A stretch of 64,000 bases of DNA from Plotosus lineatus (GCA_024760905.1 CM045733.1:27054001-27118000), one strand, 5' to 3'. Counted from the stretch's first letter, positions 43,795-55,537 are shown. Translations and numbers: made by a program. The notes: generated by a model not told the origin, from the letters alone.

Positions 43795-43914
43795 CAGATA
43801 GAGGAGGCCCAAAGCTGCGCAATGTTGGTCAATACCTTTAAAACTGAACGAGCTATGTCATTTCTTGTGTCAGCATTCAACTAAAAATTATAGAAATCAT
43901 ACTCATTTTAATAT

Positions 43915-44375
43915 GACAGGCCCTGTCTCACCAAACAAAAATGCAGGTTACAAAACACATTTTCCAAAATTTTTTGTCTCTGTATACGAAACAAGTTCAT
44001 GTTACGAAAGCGCCATCTTAAAAATTCAAACGAGCCATTCAAACATTAAAACGCGCCATTCAAACATTCAAACAATGCACGAGCTGTTCTCCCATCAATG
44101 AAGTTCAAACATCCCGCCCCGCTGGCCTCCCATTAGGTAGGAGGGATGACGCAGCTACCTCCCATTGCCTATCTCCCAACATCCCGCTCTGCTGGCCTCC
44201 CATTGGCTAGGAGGGATGACGCAGCTCCCTCCCATTGGCAATTATGGAGCTGCAGCAGCCATAATGCTTTGTATGTAAAGGACAGAGTTACTGTTGTTTT
44301 ATGGTTTATTTTTTGACTCAGGCTTTTAACCTTCCATAAACATTTGTAAGATTATAACTCTGCTAAGAAGACATG
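43915..44375. mobile_element. Tigger-A fragment (5' half)
   Basis: ACCAAACAAAAATGCAGGTT, CTCCCATTGGCTAGGAGGGA, GTAAAGGACAGAGTTACTGT and AAGATTATAACTCTGCTAAG in the order of Tigger-A. The 3' half is missing. Confidence 0.7.
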
Positions 44376-44589
44376 GATTTTTGTCAATTCAGCAATATTC
44401 ACTGAGCCTAAGCCAAATAATTGTTTTATTATATATAACATAGTTTTCGATCTGAAAGAGAACATTACAACGAGTACTTTACCAGAATCAGAATACTATT
44501 GATCCTGGAGGAAATTGTGTGCAACCAGTTGTTCCATACAAATTAAGAATGAGATGAACAAAGTCTCGATAAATTACAAATTGCAAATA

Positions 44590-45420
44590 CAAGTATACCT
44601 CACCCAACGTCGTTAATTGGTTCCAGGAGAGACAACTTAAGTCGAAAAACAACTTAAATCGAATTAGCTTGTCTCTATGCTAGCCTACGCTAGGCTATGC
44701 CAAATTTACTTGTCGAGACTAAACAGAAAATAACCATTCCTAGTTCTGTACTTTATTCATGAATGCAATTTTCAATATGGTTAATAATGTTGCGCTTGGA
44801 GCATATGCGTCGGACCCAAAGATGCAGGAGAACATGTAAGAAGATTCAACGACTTTAGATAGCAGGGAAACGGAATCACTGGGAAGAACAATTTTCTGAC
44901 GTTGGAGGGAAGTGCGCCGCCTCTATTTATAGCTCGCTGATTGCTGATTGCTGAATGGAAACAGGTGCGCTCTCTGGACCTCGCCTGCAGGTAGCAAGCA
45001 GCCAGGCCCCTCGCCAGCGCTTGCAATGAATGAAGAGAGAGTTAACGCCTCCAGCCAGCACAGACCATAACAAATAAGATCTATTTTATTAAACTTTATT
45101 TATTAAATTTTATTTGTTAAACTTTATTTTAATTATGTCGGTCAGATTCAAACAATCACACCGAAATTAAGAAAACTATATCTCAGAAAACCATATAACA
45201 AAACTCTCTCATCTCTTTATACAAGTAAGCTTCATTAACTCTGCCCTCAGCATTATTATCTACATCTATATCCTGTTCAGCAGAGAAGATCACATCTTCA
45301 CAAACACCAGTCACTACACTTTTATTAACAGATGCCTCTTCTTCATCAACATCAAAATCAAATCTTCATAAACACAGATGGCATAGTCATCATCAGTCTG
45401 TTTATATGTAAAATGTATGA
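44590..45420 (-). mobile_element. Tigger-like element remnant interrupted by a solo LTR
   Basis: The left part has ATACCTCACCCAACGTCGTT and ACAACTTAAGTCGAAAAACA, typical of a TA-inserted element end. To the right of the LTR the minus strand can be read as an acidic C-terminus (EEEASVNKSVVTG, EDVIFSAEQDIDVDNNAE) like that of Tigger transposases. Decayed; the other end is not located. Confidence 0.45.
44788..45072 (-). mobile_element. solo LTR of an LTR retrotransposon
   Basis: A 285-bp unit beginning TG and ending CA (TGTTGCGC...CCATAACA on the plus strand), flanked by a perfect 5-bp duplication AATAA (44783-44787; 45073-45077). On the minus strand a TATA box (GCTATAAATAGAGG) sits mid-element, defining the orientation. 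No internal retroelement genes adjoin it, so the rest was lost by LTR-LTR recombination. Family not identified. Confidence 0.8.
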
Positions 45421-45844
45421 AACATTTAAGTATTTTTCAGGTCATGACCAATTGTCGTACAAAACTAAACAACCCACGATCCAGCAAGTCCAGTCCGGAC
45501 AAGATTACACACAAATCAAATGATAAAAAAAAAATCCATAATCAAATTTTGCATGCAGAGACAAATACCAATACTCATAGAATACTCATTAAGTTTCTAA
45601 ACTACATAATACTGAGAATATGGGATTTTCTTTGACTAAATTGCAATGGAATCATGTTTTTTTCTTAATGTTCCAGCAGACCTGATACACACACACACAC
45701 ACACACACACAGATTGTAAGCAGTGGGTGACTGCTCATTTGTGCATCTATTGCACCATTTGCACTCATTTTCCCCACTCCCTGCATATATTTTCTTCCAT
45801 TCAAATTGCACTAGTTCATCTGGATGCTACTCAATGAACCTTTT

Positions 45845-45861
45845 GCATACTGTGTGTGTGT

Positions 45862-45939
<78 letters not shown>

Positions 45940-45955
45940 GAGAGAGAGAGAGAGA
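45845..45955. repeat. (TG)n(AG)n compound microsatellite
   Basis: A TG tract turning into an AG tract. It generates chance Cys-Val and Arg-Glu frames only. Smaller CA tract at 45690-45712. Confidence 0.95.
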
Positions 45956-46081
45956 AATAATCTTCTTCAAAGCCGAATTCTAGAGTCAAATTTAACATCT
46001 ATACTAATGCTGCAAGACATCACAGATGACATTTCACTCTCCTTTTCCAGAAATTATGTGGATTCACAATCTTATAAATAA

Positions 46082-46620
46082 ACTTACTTACTGTTATTGA
46101 AGAGAAAGTTGGACATAAGTTCCGCATGCGGTATACTAGAGTCAGGAAGTAAACCAGAAATTAACGTGTGCTGACCAATCAGTGTGCTCATTTCAGATCT
46201 TCCTTAGCAACTAGCCTGCATTGTTAACATGCATATCGTCTTTATAACCTTTATTTTATTCTCTAAAAAAGCATTTTTATATCAAAACAGTATCCAAAAT
46301 GGAGACAACTTCACGACCGTTCTTCTGGTGTATGGATTATAGTGTGTCTTGTACCGAACTTGGTGAATAATTGCAATGAAAACCAGTAAGTTTGCTCCTC
46401 TTTTTATCTAGTTTTATGAGGGTACTCGTGAGAAAAATGGAAATAAAAGACATTTTTAGTGACTTTTAGTCGATTTTACTTGAGAAAGTGACAGTTGAAT
46501 ACTTGCTTTAATAGGTTATGCAAAAATCCGAATTTAGATTAAAAAAAGGACAATTTTTACTTTTTTGGCCATCTCGAAAGTCCGTGCGACAAGCGCCTAC
46601 ATTTGGTGGAGCGACTCACA
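46082..46620. other. no recognised gene; possible transposon remnant
   Basis: Ends with CCGTGCGACAAGCGCCTACA, faintly like the ends of the MITE at 24271. No inverted partner found. Confidence 0.3.
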
Positions 46621-46685
46621 TATCTATATACATACATATATAATATATACACACACATATAATATATATAGGTCTATATATACAC

Positions 46686-46782
<97 letters not shown>
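46621..46782. repeat. (TA)n tract with CA interruptions
   Basis: About 100 nt of near-pure TA after short CA/TA blocks, adjoining the left end of a Tigger-A copy. Confidence 0.95.
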
Positions 46783-46783
<1 letters not shown>

Positions 46784-46784
46784 C

Positions 46785-47168
46785 CTAGGTACGAAATCCC
46801 CGGGTTATAAAGATCATTTTCCTAAGTTTCCGTCCCCGGGATAGGAAAACAACCCCCTCTTACAAAAAGAAATTCACAATTCAAACGCGGCAATCAAAAT
46901 TTCACACGACGAGCGAGTTCCTCTCTCATTGGCTGTCTCTCAACATCCTGCCCCGCTGGCCTCCCAGATAGAGAGAGAAGGAAGCTTAACTCTTTAGTTT
47001 ATGGTTAATTTTTTAAAGTTGTTTAATTCAGTAAATGTTTAATAAATGTGGGTGCATTTGAGCTCAATTCTGATCCCTCAAGGAATCAAGTTAAAGTTGA
47101 GTTTGTCAAGCAGGGAATGCGCTTTGAATTCCTTGTCCTGTGAGCGTGGCCCGCAGCGTAAGAGACAG

Positions 47169-47208
<40 letters not shown>

Positions 47209-47446
47209 AATAAAATGTTTAAATGGTTTAATAAATAATTTTCTTTTATTTTTAACACATATTCATACAAAATTGATGTAATTTTATCATTTTCAAAGGG
47301 TTTATGGGGTTTATCCAGTCCAAAGACTGGAGTGTTGGAACGAATTAGGCATTTAACATGTAAAATGCGACTCCAACTGACAAAATCCCGGCGTTACGAA
47401 AAAGGCTCTGGAACAGATTAATTTCGTAGGAAGGGGGCTGACTATA
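46785..47446. mobile_element. Tigger-A MITE, diverged copy
   Basis: Left end CCCTAGGTACGAAATCCCCG, right end AGATTAATTTCGTAGGAAGG. Internal TCTCTCATTGGCTGTCTCTC and AACATGTAAAATGCGACTCC as in other copies, with an (AG)n tract at 47175-47208. Confidence 0.65.
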
Positions 47447-47449
47447 TAT

Positions 47450-48791
47450 AGACGCTCCCCGACTTAGGTTCATTCGTTTTATGTTTTTTCGATTTTACGG
47501 GGGGGTTTTTTCCAAAAAAAAAAAAAAAAAAAGTTGAATTTGGCGTGCTCTCTGTAGTATGAGACGTGCCTACGTAGTCTGCTGACGTAATGGTGCAATG
47601 ACGTAATGACGCTGCGTCCATTGTTTACAAACGACAGACTGAACTTGCCCCTGCTTCTTTCCAGTTCACTGCGTGTTACCCTTGTTTAAGATAAGATAAG
47701 ATACAGCTTTATTAATCTCACAATGGAGAAATTCACTGTTACAGGCTCTTGAGGTACTATCAGTAGGGGGTGCAAAAATAGATACAAATACAAACATACA
47801 CACACATACATATATATTATATAAGTAAATAAATAAATAGATACATAAATAGTATAAATTACTAAACAATAAAAGAAAAGAATGGAGCAACTTTATAGAC
47901 TGGCCTATATTAAAGTGTAATGTATCTGAGTGCAGAGTAGATGGGGAGGTCGTCTCTGTGATCTTTGTGTTTACACTGTTTTTTACGGACCTTTGTAACC
48001 CTAAGAAAATATGGTTGGTCAGAAGCGTAAGACTACTAGCATGGGTGCAAGTTTTCCGGCGTATGGCGGAATTTCCGGTTTTCCCAAGACTGAATTAACT
48101 ATCTGCTCGGATCGGCGCAATCGACCATGCATACTCAGTTAAACAAAGAGAACTGTAAAATTAATGAAAACCCAAATCCAGAAAAGAAAGAGAACGCTCC
48201 GCTCTGCTGGTGAGTCACATCAGTGCAAGCTGAGTACTAAACGAGTATTCAACAGCACCCTTGCTCACTTGAAAGACCAGAAGTCCTAATAACCCACGCT
48301 TTGTCTCAAGCACAAGCAAGTGAACTACTTTCGGTGGAGCGCCTCACATATTGTAGGTAGGCATTGATTGGCTGTTTTAAGCTTCATGTAAAGTGACTCG
48401 GCTCAGCTTCATGTAAAGCGACCATCTGTCGACCATCGGAACCATTTACAAGCAGAAAGATCGCATCATAGAGAATGTTAAAGGTTATATTTGATAGTGT
48501 ATGTAATATTTGATGAGTGAATTTGATTAAAATTTATCTATTTGAAATTATTCTGATTGCATTTAATTTATTTCAAATTAATGTTGACATTACTTGACAT
48601 TTTTTTACAATGTTATGTTTATAATAATTGATTTAGGGGTGTTTTATGAGATACGGTAATGGTATTTATGGATGTATGGTCATACGTCACTGTAACATAC
48701 AGTAACAACTTACGTTTTTGTTTTTTTTGTTTTTTTCCAACTTACGTTCGGCCGTCCGGAACCGAACCAAAACGTAAGTTGGGGAGCGTCT
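47450..48791. mobile_element. Tigger-E element, copy 1, with nested LINE tail
   Basis: The ends GACGCTCCCCGACTTAGGTT and AACGTAAGTTGGGGAGCGTC are inverted, next to TA. It includes ATGGTTGGTCAGAAGCGTAA (possible transposase start, soon broken). An L2-type LINE 3' fragment (47690-47945) is inserted; the uninterrupted site is visible in the copy at 53897-55223 near 54535. The RTE LINE copy D begins immediately to its right. Confidence 0.75.
47690..47945 (-). repeat. L2-type LINE 3' fragment
   Basis: AAGATAAGATAAGATACAGC then TTATTAATCTCACAATGGAG, and about 200 bp almost identical to 4250-4510. Extremely 5'-truncated insertion. Confidence 0.85.
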
Positions 48792-48795
48792 ATAT

Positions 48796-50597
48796 AATGC
48801 AGCCGTGAGGGGGGCACAAACCAGTGTCTCTCCGTCACGCCGGTCGCAAGCCAAGATAAATGCAGAGGGTTACGTCAGGAAGGGCATCCGGTGTAAAACA
48901 AATGCCAAATAAAATATGCGAATCACAAGAAAGAATGTCATACTGGATCGGTCGAGGCCCGGGTTAACAACGACCGCCATCAGTGCTGTTAACCAACAGG
49001 GTGCTGGTGGAAATTGGACTACTGTTGGTCGAAGACGTCGAAGAAGGAGAGGCGGGAGGCGTGTCCGTTGCCAGAGAGAGAAGAGGAAAGGCATGAGACT
49101 AGGACTGAAAGTAGGGACTTTGAATGTTGGAACTATGGCAGGAAAAGGTAGAGAGCTGGCTGACATGATGCAGAGGAGGAAGGTGGACATACTTTGTTTT
49201 CAGGAGACCAGGTGGAAAGGGAGCAAGGCTAGAAGCTTAGGAGCAGGGTTTAAGCTGTTTTTTCATCTTGTGGATGGGAGGACAAATGCAGTAGGAGTCA
49301 TCTTGAAGGAGGAGTTTGTCAGGAATGTTCTAGAAGTGAAAAGAGTGTCAGACAGAGTCATGAATCTCAAGTTAGAAATTGAAGGCATGATGTTCAATGT
49401 TGTTAGTGCTTATGCCCCACAGGCAGGATGTGAGCTAGAAGAGAAGGAGAGATTCTGGAGTGAGTTAGATGAAATGATGCAGAGTACCCCCAGTGGTGAT
49501 AGAGTGGTCATTGTGGCAGATTTCAATGGACATGTTGGTGCAGGAAACAGAGGGGACGAGGAAGGACAGATGTTGGTAGATTTTGCAAAAAGGATGGAAA
49601 TGGCTGTGGTAAATACTTTCTTCCAGAAGAAACAGGAGCATAGGGTGACTTATAAAAGCAGAAGTAGGAGCACACAGGTAGACAACATCTTGTGTAGGCA
49701 ATGTAATTTGAAGGAAGTCAGTGACTGCAAAGTAGTAGTGGGTGAGAGTGTTGCCAAACAGCATAGGATGATGCTGTGCAGGACGACGCTGATGGTGAGG
49801 AAGGTGAAGAAGACAAAGTGTTGGAAGCTGAAAAAGGAAGACGGTCGTGTTGTCTTCAAGGTGGAGTTGAAACAGGCTTTGGGTGGTCAGGAAGTGCTTC
49901 CAGATGACTGGACAACTACAGCAAATGTGATCAAGGAGACAGGTAGGAGAATACTTGGAGTGTCATCTGGAAGGAAAGTAGATAAGGAGACTTGGTGGTG
50001 TAATGAGGAAGTGCAGGAATGTGTACAAAGGAAGAGGTTAGCTCAGAAGAAGTGGGACATTGAGAGAGCCGAAGAGAGTGAACAGGAGTACAGGGAGACA
50101 CAGCACAAGGCGAAGGTAGCGGTGTCAAAAGCCAAACAGAGGGCGTATGATGACTTGTATGCTCGGTTGGAAAGTAAAGAGGGAGACAATGATTCATACA
50201 GGTTGGCACAGCAGAGAAATAGAGATGGGAAGGACGTGCAGCAAGTTAGAGTGATAAAGGACAGAGAGGGAAATGTGTTGACTGATGACAGAAGTGTGCT
50301 GGGAAGATGGAAAGAGTACTTTGAAGAGCTGATGAATGAGGAAAATGAGAGAGAAAAAAAGAGTAGAAGAGGTGACTGTTGAGGACCAGGAAGTAGCAAA
50401 GATTAGTAAGGGTGAAATGAGGAGGGCATTGAAGAGGATGAAGAATGGAAAGGCAGTTGGTCCTGATGACATACAGGTGGAGGTACGGAAGTGTCTAGGA
50501 GAGGTTGCAATAGATTTTCTGACAAGAACATTCAACAAGGTCTTAGAGAGTGAGAAGATGCCAGAGGAATGGAGGAGAAGTGTGATGGTAGATTAAT
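48796..50597 (+). mobile_element. RTE-type LINE, copy D: intact 5' half, 3' end lost
   Basis: 5' UTR from AATGCAGCCGTGAGGGGGGC, endonuclease and linker, up to the start of the RT (MPEEWRRSVMVD). The sequence then passes directly into a Tc1-like element and the LINE does not resume beyond it. Confidence 0.88.
48916..50382 (+). CDS. RTE LINE ORF: endonuclease plus linker, partial
   Basis: A 488-codon frame without a stop, the longest in the window. The endonuclease has KVGTLNVGTMAGKGRELADM (catalytic Asn), LCFQETRWKGSKARSLG (Glu), MFNVVSAYAPQAGCELEEK, VIVADFNGHVGAGNRGDEE (Asp/Asn) and VDNILCRQCNLKEVSD with AKQHRMMLC, where SDH would normally supply a catalytic pair. The linker runs LPDDWTTTANVIKETGRRIL, WWCNEEVQECVQRKRLAQKK and RLAQQRNRDGKDVQQVRVIK to WKEYFEELMNEENE. 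A frameshift follows; an overlapping frame (50336-50596) continues into MRRALKRMKNGKAVGPDDIQ of the RT. The reverse transcriptase proper is absent. Confidence 0.85.
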   Translation: MRITRKNVILDRSRPGLTTTAISAVNQQGAGGNWTTVGRRRRRRRGGRRVRCQREKRKGMRLGLKVGTLNVGTMAGKGRELADMMQRRKVDILCFQETRWKGSKARSLGAGFKLFFHLVDGRTNAVGVILKEEFVRNVLEVKRVSDRVMNLKLEIEGMMFNVVSAYAPQAGCELEEKERFWSELDEMMQSTPSGDRVVIVADFNGHVGAGNRGDEEGQMLVDFAKRMEMAVVNTFFQKKQEHRVTYKSRSRSTQVDNILCRQCNLKEVSDCKVVVGESVAKQHRMMLCRTTLMVRKVKKTKCWKLKKEDGRVVFKVELKQALGGQEVLPDDWTTTANVIKETGRRILGVSSGRKVDKETWWCNEEVQECVQRKRLAQKKWDIERAEESEQEYRETQHKAKVAVSKAKQRAYDDLYARLESKEGDNDSYRLAQQRNRDGKDVQQVRVIKDREGNVLTDDRSVLGRWKEYFEELMNEENEREKKSRRGDC

Positions 50598-51983
50598 TTT
50601 GGCATACAGCTCATGAAAACCCAAGATTCATATCTCAAAAAATTAGCATATCATGAAAAGATACTCTAAACGAGCTATTAACCTAATCATCTGAATCAAC
50701 CAATTAACTCTAAAAACCTGCAAAAGATTCCTGAGGCTTTTAAAAACTCCCAGCCTGGTTCATTACTCAAAACCGCAATCATGGGTAAGACTGCCGACCT
50801 GACTGCTGTCCAGAAGGCCATCATTGACACCCTCAAGCAAGAGGGTAAGACACAGAAAGAAATCTCTGAGCGAATAGGCTGTTCCCAGAGTGCTGTATCA
50901 AGGCACTTCAGTGGGACATCTGTGGGAAGGAAAAAGTGTGGCGGAAAATGCTGCACAACCAGAAGAGGTTGGGAGGGCCGATTCCAGACCTTGGGGGACC
51001 TGTGGAAGCAGTGGACTGGGCTACAGGTGCCGCATTCCCCAGGGCAAGCCACTTTTGAACCAGAAACAGCGGCAGAAGTGCGTGACCTGGGCTACAGAGA
51101 AGCAGCACTGGACTGTTGCTCAGTGGTCCAAAATATTTTTTCCGGATGAAAGCAAATTTTGCATGTCATTCGGAAATCAAGGTGCCAGAGTCTGGAGGAA
51201 GACTGGGGAGAAGGAAATGCCAAAATGCCTGAAGTCCAGTGTCAAGTACCCACAGTCAGTGATGGTCTGGGGTGCCATGTCAGCTGCTGGTGTTGGTCCA
51301 CTGTGTTTTATCAAGGGCAAGGTCAATGCAGCTAGCTATCAGGAGATTTTGGAGCACTTCATGGTTCCGTCTGCTGAAAAGCTTTATGGAGATGAAGATT
51401 TTCATTTTTCAGCATGACCTGGCACCTGCTCACAGTGCCAAAACCACTGGTAAATGGTTTACTGACCATGGTATTACTGTGCTCAATTAGCCGGCCAACT
51501 CTCCTGACCTGAACCCCATAGAGAATCTGTGGGATATTGTGAAGAGAAAGTTGAGAGACACCAGACCCAACACTGTGGATGAGCTTACGGCCGCTATCGA
51601 AGCATCCTGGGCCTCCATAACACCTCAGCAGTGACACAGGCTGATTGCCTCCATGCCACGCCGCATTGAAGCAGTCATTTCTGCAAAAAAATTCCCAACC
51701 GAGTATTGAGTGCATAACTGAACATAATTATTTGAAGGTTGACTTTTTTTGTATTAAAAGCACTTTTTTTTTTGGTCGGATGAAATATGCCAATTTTTTG
51801 AGATAGGAAGTTTGGGTTTTCATGAGCTGTCTGCCAAAATCATCAGTATTAGAATAATAAAAGATCTGAAATATTTCAGTTGGTGTGCAATGAATTTAAA
51901 ATATATGAAAGTTTAATTTTTCTCAGTACATTACAGAAAATAATGAACTTTATCACAATATGCTAATTTTTTGAGAAGGACTA

Positions 51984-51984
<1 letters not shown>
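50598..51984 (+). mobile_element. Tc1/mariner element 2, left terminus truncated
   Basis: The right arm has inverted-repeat sequence out to GAGAAGGACTAG next to TA (51985-51986). The left arm starts only at TTTTGGCATACAGCTCATGA, which corresponds to about 148 bp inside the right end. It carries a broken transposase. Followed by a (TA)n tract (51985-52023). Confidence 0.85.
50781..51706 (+). pseudogene. Tc1-like transposase, broken
   Basis: Starts MGKTADLTAVQKAIIDTLKQ, then EGKTQKEISERIGCSQSAVS (HTH). Shifts of frame follow near 50915. YREAALDCCSV and ATEKQHWTVAQWSKIFFPDE with SKFCMSF (first Asp) lie in different frames, then FQHDLAPAHSAKTTGKW (second Asp). A stop precedes PANSPDLNPIENLWDIVKRK (Glu) at 51490-51550, and IEAVISAKKFPTEY ends at 51706. 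All domains are recognisable, none in a single frame. Confidence 0.88.
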
Positions 51985-52026
<42 letters not shown>

Positions 52027-52213
52027 TTCAAGTTGTTTGTCAAAGTTCAAAAGTACTGGTTGAGCTGGCTGATGTATCACATCCACAGTATTATATTATA
52101 TAGTATAGATCTACATGTAAATTTGATCTATAACTTAGAATTTATCGCATGCAAAATATGTACATCATATATCATCTTTATGTGCTATTCAACTGTCATA
52201 TAGTTGTGTGTAG

Positions 52214-52575
52214 GGGTCAGTGGTGGTCTAGTGGATAGGGTGCAGGATCACTGAGGTTGAACCCCACTAAGGTTGGGGGTTCGAGTCCCCACAGGGTTGT
52301 CACTGCCCCCCCCCCCCCAATGCAGCTAACTGGGTTATCAAACGTGGGCCATGTCTCTCACTGTCTATGGTGAGAGGCATGTAAAAGAACCATTGCTGAC
52401 TTTCGTAAAGAGCAGGCTGCAAAGCCATCAGCATGTTTCTGTCCCTTGCTAAAGGGTTGTGTCAGGCAGGGCATCCGACGTAAAAACCTATGCCAAATCA
52501 AATGTGCGAATCAGATGATTCGCTGTGGCGACTCCCGAGAACGGGAAAAAGCCGAAAGGAAAAGAAGAAAGAAGG
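52214..52575 (+). repeat. RTE-tailed SINE, copy 5
   Basis: GGGTCAGTGGTGGTCTAGTG head, an internal small duplication of the B-box region (GGTTGAACCCC then GGTTCGAGTCCCC), and a usual tail ending GAAAAGAAGAAAGAAGG. A perfect 15-bp duplication TATAGTTGTGTGTAG flanks it (52199-52213; 52576-52590). Confidence 0.92.
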
Positions 52576-52590
52576 TATAGTTGTGTGTAG

Positions 52591-53389
52591 TTTGGCCATA
52601 AGCTGTGCGAGTGCGCTGTGTCACAAAGACGTAAACAGTGCAGCTTTGCTACAGCCATACAAATAAAGCAAGCGGAATTTCTTGTAAGCATGAGAATGAT
52701 GGAGAATGATTCATACAGGATTAATCATGAATCAATAAAAGTTGCCGTTATTGTGAACTTTTAAAGCGTGTTTGCTACTGGCATTGCATAAATATTTGTA
52801 AGAACATGATTTTGAATAAAAGATTTATATATCGCCAAAAAGTTTGCCTTGACAACTTTTTTGTAGCCAAAGATATTTTCCGTCATTGGGCCGGCAATAT
52901 GGTAAACGTGGTTTTATATAGATCAGAGGGCGGGCCCTGGTTGGCGATCTGATAACAATCACAACTGTTTATAATTTACCTTGTGTTAGTTGTGTGCGTT
53001 GTATTTTAGGAATTGCTGAAAAAGTCCTTGATATTTCTTTGCCACTTAGACATCGTAACAAACGTGTACAGTTGTTTATAAATAAGCTTATTTTGAATCC
53101 GACATTTGTTGAAACTAAGAAATGCACAGAAATGCAAATCGAGCCCAGCCTCGAAAACAAAACCGGGTCACCCATGCGTACTAAGTACACAAGCGCTTAG
53201 CAGGCATGTACGTCTAAAACGACAATTATAATCACTTATCTCCAGTTACCTGTTAATATGAAGATGAATAAAACTGTACAATCCTAAAAATAAATTTAAA
53301 AATCTTTCAAATTTATTTTTTTAAAAACATTTCAGAGTGGACGGCAGCACTGCTATTCGCCGGTTGCCGGCAGCTAATGAGTGTGCTGC
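52591..53389. other. no recognised feature
   Basis: Short frames on both strands (e.g. 52994-53200) show no known domain. Confidence 0.4.
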
Positions 53390-53560
53390 TCCTTACAAAA
53401 GTCAGCAATCGTTCTTTTACATGCCTCACACCATAGACTGTTAGAGACATTGCCGGCCTTTGGTAACCCAGTTGGCTGCACTTGGGGGTGGGGGGCAGTG
53501 ACAACCTTGTGGAGAGTGGGACTTGAACCCCAACCTTAGATCCAGATCATACATAGGGTT
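53390..53560 (-). repeat. SINE family 2 head and body fragment
   Basis: TACATGCCTCACACCATAGA, AACCCAGTTGGCTGCACTTG and TGGGACTTGAACCCCAACC. The tail has been lost, so its type cannot be told. Confidence 0.6.
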
Positions 53561-53896
53561 TTAAAACCGCATCAATAATTCGCAGATTTTTGAGATCCGT
53601 GGGTGGGGGAGGAACATAACCCCGCAAATAATGAGGGCTTACTGTATGTTTAGTATATTAACCCTGGCAGTGCCAAAGCAGAAAAAATACGACTTTACGT
53701 TTTTGTTTCAAATTTTTTTTGGAACGGCTTCTATAATCTTCATAGAACATATAAGGTTATATAATGATATTTATTTGCTGCTTTTTGCATTCAATATAAA
53801 AAAGTAATAATTTCACTAAAAAACATGCATGGCATTTTGAGCTTTAACATTGGACACTTCTATGTGCATATATATATATAGTATATATATATAGTA

Positions 53897-54571
53897 CAGA
53901 GGCTCCCCGACTTACGTTTTTAATTGGTTCCGGACGGGTGAACGTAAGTTGAAAGTGAACGAAAGTTGTTACAGTGACGTATGACGTATGACGCTCATAC
54001 TGTAATATACATCCATAAATACCATTACTGTATCTCATAAAACAACCCTAAATCAATTATTATAAACATAACATTTTAAAATAATATCAAATAATATCAA
54101 CATTAATTTCAAATAAGTCACTTATTTATACTGAATCACTTTACATTCATCTTAAAACAGCCAATCAAGCTTACAATATGTGAAGCGCTCAATACCGAAA
54201 GTAGTGTACTTGCAAAAGTAGTGTACTTGCTGTGGGTTATATGGACTTCTGGTCTTTCAAGTGCGCAAGGGTGCCATTGAACTCGTTTAGAACAGCCTGC
54301 ACTAATGTGGAGCCAGCAAAGCGGCGAGCTCTTTTCTGGATTTGAATTTTCATTTATTTTACTACTGTCTTTGCTTCACTGAGTATGCCTGGTAGATCGC
54401 GCCGATCTGAGCGGATAGTTAATTCATCTCTGTGTATGAAACCTGCACCCATGCCAGTAGGCTTCTGCTTCTGGCCAACCATATTTGCTTAGGGTTACAA
54501 AAGTCCACAAAACAATGTAAACACAAAGATCAGAGACGAACACAAGGGTAACACACTATATAACTGATATG

Positions 54572-54641
<70 letters not shown>

Positions 54642-54993
54642 AGGGGGGCAGTGGTGGCCTGGTGGTATAGGGTGCTGGATCGCTGATCCAAAGGTTGGGG
54701 GTTCGAGTGCCACTCTCCACAAGGTTGTCACTGTCCCCCCCAGTGCGGCTAACTGGGTTATCAAAGGCGGGCCATGTCTCTCACTGTCTATGGTGAGAGG
54801 CATGTAAAAGAAGCATTGCTGACTTTCGTAAAGAGTAGGCTGCGAAGTCGTCAGCGTGTTTCTGTCCCTTGCTAAAAAGGGTTGTGACAGGAAGGGCATC
54901 CGACGTAAAAACCTCTGCCAAATCAAACGTGCGAACCAGATGATTCGCTGTGGCGACTTCCAAGTAAAAGGGAAAAAGCCGAAAGGAAGACAG

Positions 54994-55041
<48 letters not shown>

Positions 55042-55223
55042 CTGAACTGGGAAGGAGGGGCACTCAGTCTGTCTTTTGTAAACAATGGACGCAGCGTCAT
55101 TGCATCATTACCATTACGTCAGCGTACTACGTAGGTACGTCTGAACTGAAAATTTGACTTTTTTTTGAGGGGGTGTAAAATAGAAAAAGCGTAAAGCGGA
55201 TGAATGTAAGTCGGGAGCGTCTG
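53897..55223. mobile_element. Tigger-E element, copy 2, inverted, with nested SINE
   Basis: The ends CAGAGGCTCCCCGACTTACG and GTAAGTCGGGAGCGTCTG are inverted, TA on both sides (53895-53896; 55224-55225). Collinear with 47450-48791 read in reverse. An RTE-tailed SINE sits in a (TA)n tract inside it. Confidence 0.82.
54640..54992 (+). repeat. RTE-tailed SINE, copy 6
   Basis: GGGGGGCAGTGGTGGCCTGG head, B box GGTTCGAGTGCC, GACAGGAAGGGCATCCGACG, GATGATTCGCTGTGGCGACT. It lies between (TA)n at 54575-54635 and 54996-55040, so the duplication is hidden in TA repeats. Confidence 0.85.

Positions 55224-55224
<1 letters not shown>

Positions 55225-55292
<68 letters not shown>
55225..55292. repeat. (TA)n microsatellite
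   Basis: Pure TA tract adjoining the right end of Tigger-E copy 2. It is followed by GTAGACTAGCCTACAGACAA, a short piece resembling 44660-44700 inverted. Confidence 0.95.
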
Positions 55293-55295
<3 letters not shown>

Positions 55296-55537
55296 GACTA
55301 GCCTACAGACAAGCTAATTCTATTTAAGTCATTTTCAACTTATGTTGTCTCACCTGGAACTAATTAATGACGAGATGCACACACACAAACACAGGTATAA
55401 CAGTCTAAAATTAGAAGTTAGTAATATCTGTATAAACAGACTGAGAATGAATCCTGCCAGTGAGTGATATGTACAGTATTATCAATATGAAAAACAATAG
55501 AATGTAGACATATAACAGTGGATGTTGTTGCTATATA

